NCBI GenBank assembly: GCA_965198855.1
Contig: CBDAPZ010000001.1
Span: forward strand, 744,001 to 808,000
DNA: 64,000 nucleotides
Origin: BOG-908 sp965198855
GTDB lineage: Bacteria > Pseudomonadota > Alphaproteobacteria > Acetobacterales > Acetobacteraceae
Reading direction: 5' to 3'
The translations under genes were made by a program, and so were the position numbers. Below the pieces are notes generated by a model. The model did no database searches and was not told where the DNA came from. It saw only the letters and a list, made by a program, of their open reading frames with translations. Shown one piece after another: positions 1 through 7,010 of the stretch (its first letter is position 1; every line of letters starts with the position of its first letter).

Positions 1-690
1 ATGTACAGCGGCGCCGAGGAGATCGTTGGCGAAGCTGTCGTCGGGCGACGTGACGAGGTTTTTCTGGTGTCGAAAGTTCTACCAAACCACGCATCCCGCG
101 CCGGCGTGATAAAAGCGTGCGAGCAATCCCTGAAGCGGCTGAGCACCGACCGGCTCGATTGCTATCTGTTGCACTGGCCGGGCTCCCAGCCACTGGTAGA
201 AACCGTCGCCGGTTTTGAATGGCTGGTGCAGCAGGGAAAAATACGCTCCTGGGGCGTCAGCAATTTTGATACCGACAATCTCGAGGCCGTCTGGCAAGCA
301 GGCGGCGAGGGGCGCCTGGCTTGCAACCAGGTGCTCTACCACCTGCAGGAGCGGGCCATCGAACATGCCGTTCTACCCTGGTGCAAGGAAAAAGGTGTCA
401 GCGTCGTTGCTTACAGTCCTTTCGGTAGCGGCGACTTTCCGCTGCCGGCGAGCTCTGGAGGCATTGCATTACGAGAGGTAGCAAATCGTCACGATGCGAC
501 CGCCCGTCAGGTCGCTCTGTGCTTTCTGGTGCGCGATCCAGCCGTGCTTGCAATACCAAAAGCATCCAGCGCGGCGCATACGACCGAGAACGCCGCTGCC
601 GCCAATATCCAATTGACGCCTGCGGATTTCATTACCCTTGAGCACGCTTTTCCGCGTGGTCGAGCGCCGCGTCACCTACCCATGCTTTAG
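1..690 (+). CDS. Aldo/keto reductase, 3' part (runs off the left edge)
   Basis: The open frame enters from the left edge and ends at a TAG at 688-690. It shows the C-terminal three quarters of an NADPH-dependent aldo/keto reductase, which reduces aldehydes or ketones in the cytoplasm. The first residues (MYSGAEE) match the region around the catalytic tyrosine of the family (DTAxxYG), so this ATG is internal and about 50 N-terminal residues lie outside the window. Other family marks are LDCYLLHWPG (active-site His), IRSWGVSNF, the Asn/Gln pair in CNQVLYHL, VVAYSPFGSG and the cofactor motif IPKASS near the C-terminus. The substrate cannot be read from the sequence. The stop overlaps the end of a doubtful convergent small frame by 4 nt. 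Confidence 0.9.
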   Translation: MYSGAEEIVGEAVVGRRDEVFLVSKVLPNHASRAGVIKACEQSLKRLSTDRLDCYLLHWPGSQPLVETVAGFEWLVQQGKIRSWGVSNFDTDNLEAVWQAGGEGRLACNQVLYHLQERAIEHAVLPWCKEKGVSVVAYSPFGSGDFPLPASSGGIALREVANRHDATARQVALCFLVRDPAVLAIPKASSAAHTTENAAAANIQLTPADFITLEHAFPRGRAPRHLPML

Positions 691-1016
691 AAGCTGCCGC
701 TCCACATGCGCGGCGCACCAATGGCTTGTCTCGCCTCTCCCATCTGGCGAGAGGCGTATCGGGTAGCCGGTTGCCGCCGGCGCTGCGAAAGATCACTCAG
801 ATGCTCGCCGAGCTCGACAACCCTGACCAGGAAGGCCGCCGTAAATTCAATGACGATTGTTGCAAAGCTCAGATACGCGAACAGGGTGGCAGCACTTCGC
901 CAGGGGTGAAAAGAGAGCAGTTCTGGCAAACACCGACCATCCACAAACCACACGTAAGTCGCCAAGCCACCTAGCCCGATGAACTCACCGAGCACCCAAA
1001 GTCTGCCTCTGCCCAC
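687..1016 (-). CDS. Possible small membrane protein, unknown
   Basis: A 109-codon frame with two hydrophobic stretches: LWVLGEFIGLGGLATYVWFV near the N-terminus and TLFAYLSFATIVIEFTAAFLV around residues 44-64. A charged Arg-rich tail follows. I recognise no family. The alternation of hydrophobic helices and charged ends looks protein-like, but the tail is of poorer coding quality and overlaps the end of the aldo/keto reductase by 4 nt. It could form a two-gene unit with the frame at 1116-1334, which is also membrane-type. It may equally be chance or decayed. Confidence 0.35.
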   Translation of the reverse strand: MGRGRLWVLGEFIGLGGLATYVWFVDGRCLPELLSFHPWRSAATLFAYLSFATIVIEFTAAFLVRVVELGEHLSDLSQRRRQPATRYASRQMGEARQAIGAPRMWSGSF

Positions 1017-1115
1017 AATCGCCTCGCACTCACGTCTTCAGGAGGTAACGCAGCGAATAAGCGCGGTTTGCCTACCGGAGCATGCACATTCGCATGAGCA
1101 GGAGGCAGACCGCTA

Positions 1116-1334
1116 TCAGCGGCGGCGCATGCGATGAGCGAGGAGCACACCCGCAGCAAGGGCACAGGCGAGTGCCGATGCGGGTGAACGGCGGACGATC
1201 ACCCGCAGATCCTCCAGCCGGTCTTCTGCAGCTGACAGACCATTGATGGCGTAGGGGGTGGCATGCCAGTGGATGTATCGCGCTCGTCGGGAGGGTCCCG
1301 GCGGCGTTTCCAGCATATAGCTGCGGCTGACCAT
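1116..1334 (-). CDS. Possible small DUF883/ElaB-type membrane-anchored protein
   Basis: A 72-codon frame whose C-terminal half reads AAEDRLEDLRVIVRRSPASA followed by a hydrophobic stretch (ACALAAGVLLA) and a terminal HRMRRR. This amphipathic helix, one short membrane segment and Arg-rich end is the pattern of the ElaB/YqjD/DUF883 family, inner-membrane proteins reported to associate with ribosomes or act in stress. The N-terminal 25 residues do not look like the family, so the true start may be downstream. It lies between the aldo/keto reductase and the divergent molybdopterin enzyme. The assignment rests on pattern only. Confidence 0.35.
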   Translation of the reverse strand: MVSRSYMLETPPGPSRRARYIHWHATPYAINGLSAAEDRLEDLRVIVRRSPASALACALAAGVLLAHRMRRR

Positions 1335-1427
1335 GTGCGCGCCCCGGCTGGTGACTCAGCCAGCAACATCGTGAGGCAGCCGAAGTTCCTTCAAATGCGT
1401 TGTGACCACATGGCCGGGAGAGGCACG

Positions 1428-3740
1428 ATGGACCGCAAAGTCACGATCAAACCATACGACGCGCCGGCAGGCGGCTGGGGCTCTGCGAAGTCGCTGAGAC
1501 GGGTATTGTCGCAGCAAGGCGTGCTTGCCAGTGGGCTGGCGGTGCTCTCCCGCCAGAACAAGGTAGATGGCTTCCAATGCGCAAGCTGCGCGTGGGTCAA
1601 ACCCGCCAGCCCGCTGCCTTTTGAATTCTGCGAAAATGGTGCGAAGGCGACGGCATGGGAGATCACCACCCACCGCTGCACCCCCGATTTCTTTGCCGGT
1701 CATACCGTGACCGAATTGCTTGGCTGGGATGATTTCCATTTGGAGGAGACCGGGCGGCTGACCCACCCATTGCGGTATGATCCAGCCAGCGACACCTACA
1801 AACCTGTGTCATGGGGTGCGGCCATCGAGGAGATCGGCCGTGAACTGAAAGCAGTCGAGAACAAGAAGGAGACCGTTTTCTATAGCTCCGGCCGCTGCTC
1901 CAACGAGGCCAGCTACCTTTATGGCCTGTTCGCCAGGCTTTACGGCAACAATAACCTTCCTGACTCCTCCAATATGTGCCACGAAACGACATCGGTCGCA
2001 TTGCCGGAGAGCATTGGCGTGCCGGTCGGCACGGTGACGCTGGATGATTTCGCGAAAACCGAATGCATCATGTTCTTCGGGCAAAACCCCGGCAGCAATT
2101 CGCCACGCATGCTGCATCCGCTGCAGGAAGCCAGCGAGCGCGGTGTGCCTATCATCGCCTTCAACCCGCTACGTGAGCGGGGCCTGGAGCGTTTCACCAA
2201 TCCGCAATCGCCACGGGAAATGGTGCTGCGCAGGGAAACGCGCATCGCATCGCAGTATCTGCAGGTAAAGGCCGGTGGCGACCTCGCCGCGCTGACGGCA
2301 CTTTGCAAATCCGTGTTGGCGCTTGATGATCACGCCCGCGCCAACGAGCTTCCGTCCGTGATCGACTGGCCCTTTATCGAGGCAGAAACAAAAGGGTTTT
2401 CAGAATTCATCGTTTGGCTTCGAACCCAGGACTGGGACGAGTTGGAGCGGCGTTCCGGCCTCACGCGCGAAGCGCTTGAGCAGGCGGCGGCCACCTATGC
2501 GCAGGCGAACGCGGCGATCGGCATCTACGGCATGGGGCTGACGCAACATTATGCCGGCGTGGTCACCGTGCAGATGGTCGCGAACCTTTTGCTGATGCGT
2601 GGCAACATCGGAAAGCCAGGTGCAGGCATCTGTCCGGTGCGCGGCCATTCCAACGTGCAGGGCCAACGCACCGTCGGCATTACGGAAAAACCCGAGCTGA
2701 TACCGATGGATAAACTTGCGACGCAATATAACTTCGAACCGCCGCGGGACACCGGGCTGAACACAGTGGAGGCTTGCGAAGCCATACTCAAGGGCCACAT
2801 CAAGGCGTTCGTCATGTTGGGCGGCAATTTCGTGCGTGCCATCCCCGATCGCGGACGCATGGAACCGGCCTGGCGCAAGATGCGATTGACTGTCAATATC
2901 GCGACCAAGTTGAACCGCAGCCATCTCATCCCGGGCGAAATCAGCTATATCTTGCCGGTTATCGGCCGGATCGAGATCGATGAGCAGGGCAGCGGCGCAC
3001 AAAGTGTCTCGATGGAAGACAGCACCGGCTGCATCCACGGCTCTCGCGGCGTGCGCAGGCCCGCTTCACCGCATCTGATCAGCGAAATCCGCTTGGTCGC
3101 CGAAATAGCGAAGGCGAGCCTGCCGCCGAACGAGAAAACCCCCTGGGACGCCTGGACGAACGATTATGCGCTGATCCGCGCGAGTATCGGTGAAACCTAT
3201 CCCGAAATCTTTTACGATTATGAAAAGCGTATGTGGGAGCCGGGAGGGTTCCAGCGTCCGTTGCCGGCCAGGCATCGCGAGTGGAAAACGAAGAACAAGA
3301 AAGCGAATTTTATTACACCAGAATATCTCGATGAAGATCCGGACATGCCGAGCTGCGGCAAGGACACGCTACGCATGATGACTCTCCGCAGCAACGATCA
3401 GTTCAACACGACCGTATACGGCTATGATGACCGTTTTCGCGGCATCAAAGGCACGCGTGATGTACTGCTGATGAATACCGAGGATATTGCAAGGCTGGGC
3501 CTCGATGCAGGCTGCAAGGTAAGGGTCGAGACGATCTCACCAGATAATATTCCACGTGAGCTCGATGGGTTGATGATTGTGCCTTACAATATTCCGCCCG
3601 GTTGTGTCGGCGCGTATTATCCCGAGGCCAACGTGCTTTTGCCGTTATGGCACTATGCGGTAGGCAGCAAGACACCGGCGGCCAAGTCGATACCGGTGGC
3701 AGTATATCGGCAGGAAAGCAGGCAAGCGGTTCATTCCTGA
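1428..3740 (+). CDS. YdeP/FdhF-family molybdopterin oxidoreductase
   Basis: A 770-residue protein of the formate-dehydrogenase-like molybdopterin family that includes Escherichia coli YdeP (oxidoreductase alpha subunit type). It is expected to bind a bis-molybdopterin guanine dinucleotide centre. Family marks are FQCASCAWVKP and EFCENGAKATAWE near residues 43-80, YSSGRCSNEASYLY, NMCHETTSVALPESIG, FFGQNPGSNSPRML, GMGLTQHYAG, GNIGKPGAGICPVRGHSNVQG and a C-terminal molydopterin-binding domain ending near YNIPPGCVGAYYPEAN. Only two cysteines sit in the first motif, so a full four-cysteine cluster is not evident, as in YdeP. I chose the ATG at 1428 because GGGAGAGG lies 5 nt upstream and the family begins there; frames upstream to 1263 are non-homologous. 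It stands alone, convergent with transketolase. Substrate unknown; YdeP has been linked to acid resistance. Confidence 0.88.
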   Translation: MDRKVTIKPYDAPAGGWGSAKSLRRVLSQQGVLASGLAVLSRQNKVDGFQCASCAWVKPASPLPFEFCENGAKATAWEITTHRCTPDFFAGHTVTELLGWDDFHLEETGRLTHPLRYDPASDTYKPVSWGAAIEEIGRELKAVENKKETVFYSSGRCSNEASYLYGLFARLYGNNNLPDSSNMCHETTSVALPESIGVPVGTVTLDDFAKTECIMFFGQNPGSNSPRMLHPLQEASERGVPIIAFNPLRERGLERFTNPQSPREMVLRRETRIASQYLQVKAGGDLAALTALCKSVLALDDHARANELPSVIDWPFIEAETKGFSEFIVWLRTQDWDELERRSGLTREALEQAAATYAQANAAIGIYGMGLTQHYAGVVTVQMVANLLLMRGNIGKPGAGICPVRGHSNVQGQRTVGITEKPELIPMDKLATQYNFEPPRDTGLNTVEACEAILKGHIKAFVMLGGNFVRAIPDRGRMEPAWRKMRLTVNIATKLNRSHLIPGEISYILPVIGRIEIDEQGSGAQSVSMEDSTGCIHGSRGVRRPASPHLISEIRLVAEIAKASLPPNEKTPWDAWTNDYALIRASIGETYPEIFYDYEKRMWEPGGFQRPLPARHREWKTKNKKANFITPEYLDEDPDMPSCGKDTLRMMTLRSNDQFNTTVYGYDDRFRGIKGTRDVLLMNTEDIARLGLDAGCKVRVETISPDNIPRELDGLMIVPYNIPPGCVGAYYPEANVLLPLWHYAVGSKTPAAKSIPVAVYRQESRQAVHS

Positions 3741-3746
3741 AAAAAC

Positions 3747-3813
3747 GGCGCGCTGCCGGATAGAACCCCGACAGCGCGCCAAAGTCTTGTGCTTCTTTTC
3801 TTCAGAAAAGAAG
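3747..3813 (+). repeat. Family A palindromic repeat, two hairpins (copy 1)
   Basis: Two hairpins in tandem. The first (3747-3780) has 9-bp arms GGCGCGCTG / CAGCGCGCC with an inner CGG/CCG. The second (3792-3813) is a 22-nt palindrome made of CTTCTTTTCT, a 2-nt loop and its reverse complement. Between them lies AAAGTCTTGTG. It sits between two convergent genes (stop at 3740 and stop at 3821), a position suited to a bidirectional terminator. Ten further copies occur in the window. Confidence 0.85.
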
Positions 3814-3820
3814 ACCCTCC

Positions 3821-5863
3821 TTACCCAACGGCAGCCAAGCTCTCCCGCGCTGCCCGCACCACCGCATCGGTGGTGATGTCGAACTTCGCGTATACGTCAC
3901 CGATCTTGCCCGATGCACCGAACCCGTGCATGCCGACGAAACGGCCGTCAAACCCGAGATAACGATCCCAGCCCATCTCTACGGCCGCTTCCACAGCAAC
4001 GCGCGCATGTGTCGCGCCCATCACAGCCTTCTTGTAGGCTGCGTCCTGTTCTTCGAAAATCAGGCGGCACGGCATCGAAACGACTGCGGTCGGAATGCCT
4101 TCCTTCTGCAATATCTCGCGTGCCTCGACTGCCAGATGCAGCTCGGAGCCGGTGCCCATCAGCGTCAGCTTGCGTTCGCCGCCTTCAGCCTCGAGCAGGA
4201 CATACGCGCCTTTCGCCGATTTGTTCTCATTGCCCGCTTCCTTGCGCAGCAGCGGCATCGGCTGGCGCGAAAGAGCAAGCAGGGCTGCACGGCGTGGCGC
4301 CTCGAGCACCAGCTCCCAGCATTCTGCGGTCTCGACCGGATCGCCCGGGCGGAACACGGCGAGATGCGGGATGGCGCGCAAGGCGGCGAGGTGCTCGACC
4401 GGCTGATGGGTCGGGCCGTCCTCGCCAAGGCCGATCGAGTCATGGGTCATTACGAAGATCGTGCGGATCTGCATGAGGGCTGCGAGGCGGATGGAGGGGC
4501 GGCAGTAATCCGAGAAGCACATGAAGGTGCCACCATAGGGGATCAGCCCGCCATGCAGGGCGATGCCGTTCATCGCCGCGGCCATGCCGTGCTCACGCAC
4601 GCCGTAATGCATGTAGGTACCGTTGTAGTCGCCGGGCTTGATTTCGACCATGCCCTTCGCCTTGGTATTGTTCGACGGCGTGAGGTCCGCTGAGCCTCCA
4701 AGCAATTCCGGAATGACTGCGGCCAAATGATCCAGCACTGCGCCGCTGGCGGAGCGTGTCGCCATTTCCTTGCCGCTGGCGATGAATTCGGCGCGGGCGG
4801 TGGCGATCGCTTCCCTCCAGTTTGCCGGCAGTTCACCGCTGTTCCGCCGCTCGAATTCTGCGCGGAGGTTCTCCGGCGCGGCCTTGACGCGGTCGGCCCA
4901 GGCCATGCGTGCGGCACGCCCTTTGGAGCCGATCTCGCGCCATTCGCGCAGCAGGTTTTCCGGGATGACGAACGGGGGCGAGTCCCAGCCCAGGATCTTG
5001 CGTGCGCCAGCGATCTCTTCTTCACCCGGTGCGTCGCTATGGGCCTTCTGTGTGCCCGCCTTGGTGGGGAAACCAAAGCCGATCACCGTTTTGCAGGCGA
5101 TCATGGAGGGCTGGTCGGTTACGGCGCGGGCGGCGGTGATGGCGTCGCGAATCGCGTCGGTGTCGTGGCCGTCAATCTCCTGCACATGCCAGCCCGAGGC
5201 GCGGAAACGCATCACCTCGTTGTCGGAGACTGCGAGGCTGGTGGCACCGTCGATCGAGATCGAGTTGTTGTCCCAGAAGGCGATGAGGTGGCCCAGCTTG
5301 TAATGGCCCGCCATGGAGATGGCTTCCTCACTGAGGCCTTCCATCAGGCAGCCATCGCCGAGGAACACGTAGGTCCAGTGCTTGCACAGATCGTCGCCGA
5401 ACTTGGCGTTCAGGATACGCTCGGATAGCGCGAAACCCACCGAATTGGCGATGCCCTGGCCGAGCGGGCCGGTAGTCGTTTCGATACCGTCGGCGTGCTT
5501 GTATTCCGGGTGGCCGGCCGTCTTGCTGTTGATCTGGCGGAAGCGCTTGATCTCGTCGATCGTCATGTCAGCCACGCCCGTGAGATAGAGCAGGCTGTAG
5601 AGCAGCATCGAGCCGTGGCCGTTGCTGAGCAGGAACCGGTCACGATCGAACCAATGCGGGTCCGCCGCATCGAACTGCATGAAATCCTTGTACAAAACCG
5701 TCGCAATGTCGGCCATGCCCATTGGCGCACCTGGGTGTCCGCTCTTGGCCTGCTGCACGGCATCCATGGAGAGGAAGCGGATACAGTCCGCGAGGTCGCG
5801 CAGATGCTGATCGCGTGGTTTGGGAACCGTCTTGAAGACCGCGGGAGGTGTTGCATCAGCCAT
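3821..5863 (-). CDS. tkt: Transketolase
   Basis: A full-length 680-residue transketolase, the thiamine-diphosphate enzyme that moves two-carbon units between sugar phosphates in the pentose phosphate pathway. It acts in the cytoplasm. Visible motifs: SGHPGAPMGMADIA and NGHGSMLLYSLLYL (N-terminal ThDP half), GDGCLMEGLSEEAIS (diphosphate binding), WDNNSISIDG, KAHSDAPG, then the pyrimidine domain HYGVREHGMAAAMNGIALHG with its catalytic Glu, and DSIGLGEDGPTHQPVEHLAA. The C-terminal domain includes TLMGTGSELHLAVEA and GFGASGKIGD. The ATG at 5863 gives the family's normal N-terminus. The gene is alone, convergent with the molybdopterin enzyme across a family A repeat. rpe, the other pentose-phosphate enzyme here, is 50 kb away. 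Confidence 0.97.
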   Translation of the reverse strand: MADATPPAVFKTVPKPRDQHLRDLADCIRFLSMDAVQQAKSGHPGAPMGMADIATVLYKDFMQFDAADPHWFDRDRFLLSNGHGSMLLYSLLYLTGVADMTIDEIKRFRQINSKTAGHPEYKHADGIETTTGPLGQGIANSVGFALSERILNAKFGDDLCKHWTYVFLGDGCLMEGLSEEAISMAGHYKLGHLIAFWDNNSISIDGATSLAVSDNEVMRFRASGWHVQEIDGHDTDAIRDAITAARAVTDQPSMIACKTVIGFGFPTKAGTQKAHSDAPGEEEIAGARKILGWDSPPFVIPENLLREWREIGSKGRAARMAWADRVKAAPENLRAEFERRNSGELPANWREAIATARAEFIASGKEMATRSASGAVLDHLAAVIPELLGGSADLTPSNNTKAKGMVEIKPGDYNGTYMHYGVREHGMAAAMNGIALHGGLIPYGGTFMCFSDYCRPSIRLAALMQIRTIFVMTHDSIGLGEDGPTHQPVEHLAALRAIPHLAVFRPGDPVETAECWELVLEAPRRAALLALSRQPMPLLRKEAGNENKSAKGAYVLLEAEGGERKLTLMGTGSELHLAVEAREILQKEGIPTAVVSMPCRLIFEEQDAAYKKAVMGATHARVAVEAAVEMGWDRYLGFDGRFVGMHGFGASGKIGDVYAKFDITTDAVVRAARESLAAVG

Positions 5864-6479
5864 GGGGGCGGGCTCCTTGTTAGCGTGTTCGCGCGAGACG
5901 GATGTGTTTGATCGCTCGCCGACGGGCGGAGTTGCTGTAGCACGATCGGTCGTGGCGCAGCCCGGGGCGGCGAAGTCCTGATCGGGTTCAATCCTATCGG
6001 TGGCAGCCGGGCCGAGTCCAGCGCCGGGCGGCTAGGAGATAGGTCTAAAGCGCATGCCGGCAGGCCCCGCGCGCGCGTCCGCAACTCCCATTGTGCCAAT
6101 ACGCTGCGGCCGGGTATGTAGTGGACGTGCTCGACGGCATTGTCGTCGAGCAGGTCTGATCGCGCATCGTGAGCATTTTCTTGTCGACACGCCGGTGCTG
6201 GTCGGGCTGATCGCCGTGGCCCTGGTGCTCAATGTCCTCAATGTCTTCAATGGCCTGCATTCGCCCTTGCCCGGTTCGGCCCGCGCGTCGCGTCCACGAT
6301 CAGCAATGGTGTCACCGACACGATCACCGGCTCGATCGTCGACGTTGATGCGGCACGACGTGTCTCCGCGATGCGTGGGGCCATCGCCGGGAGCATCTTG
6401 CTGCCCGGGGCATCACCTGGCCCGCATCAGCGTTCGTGGTAGATTTGTGCTACTACGTGGCGGCGAAGTTCTCGGGATG
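5864..6479. other. 616-bp stretch without a supportable gene
   Basis: No frame here shows a recognisable family. Plus-strand fragments such as DTPVLVGLIAVALVLNVLN (about 6185-6242) and ITGSIVDVDAARRVSAMRG (about 6323-6380) look protein-like but lie in different frames with no shared start, which suggests a decayed gene. A perfect 9-bp hairpin, TGCTCGACG / CGTCGAGCA with a 7-nt loop, lies at 6128-6152. The promoter of the transketolase gene should be within the first 150 bp. Confidence 0.5.
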
Positions 6480-6896
6480 CTAGCCGCGAAGCAATGCGAT
6501 TGTCTTGAGATCCGGCTCTCCATCGTAGTATTTGCGTAATGCCGCCTCGAACGGCTCCGGCTGGAATGTTGCAAAGAGCGTCATGCAGGATCGAAACTTA
6601 AGATCATCCGGCCTGCCGAAAACGTGCGTTGCGGTTTTGCCTTCGACGCCGTTCACGAGGGTGGTATATTCAATCAGGCGCGGGCCAAGGACAGGGTGCG
6701 CGAGGTAAGCGCGCGCTTCCTCTTTTCCTGCCAACCCGAAATGCTGTGCGGTGGCGCTATGGCCCAGACCACGTAGCTGTGGGAAGATGAACCACATCCA
6801 ATGTGTTTGTTTGCGGCCGGCTAAGAGTTCGCTACGAACTTGCTCGCCGACATTGGCCTGTGCGTCCGTAAAGCGAGATAGATCAAGATCGCTCAT
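6480..6896 (-). CDS. DUF1810 domain protein
   Basis: A 138-residue protein matching the DUF1810 family over its whole length: FTDAQANVGEQVRSELLAGR, KQTHWMWFIFPQLRGLGHSA, AYLAHPVLGPRLIEYT, VFGRPDDLKFRSCMTLF and a C-terminal YYDGEPDLKT. The strongest family mark is the WMWFIFPQ stretch. Function is not established in general; the family is a compact alpha-helical calpastatin-like fold by prediction. It has no signal peptide and stands alone between decayed DNA and ligD, with about 110 bp separating it from the ligD stop. The start ATG at 6896 gives the usual N-terminus (MSDLDLSRF). Confidence 0.88.
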   Translation of the reverse strand: MSDLDLSRFTDAQANVGEQVRSELLAGRKQTHWMWFIFPQLRGLGHSATAQHFGLAGKEEARAYLAHPVLGPRLIEYTTLVNGVEGKTATHVFGRPDDLKFRSCMTLFATFQPEPFEAALRKYYDGEPDLKTIALLRG

Positions 6897-7010
6897 GTCC
6901 GACCTTCAATTCCAGAAAGCAGGCGTGGCCACAGATTACACAAACGATCATCTTGTCAATGGAATGACAAATTCGTTTTCTAATCTGCAGAATCTAGGCT
7001 AACTTTCTTC

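Noticed and set aside
1263..1427. N-terminal extension of the molybdopterin enzyme
   Set aside because: Not homologous to the family and it overlaps a possible opposite-strand gene; the ATG at 1428 has a good ribosome binding site.
3926..4693. Plus-strand frame of 255 codons within transketolase
   Set aside because: Antisense shadow; no recognisable protein and no start signal.
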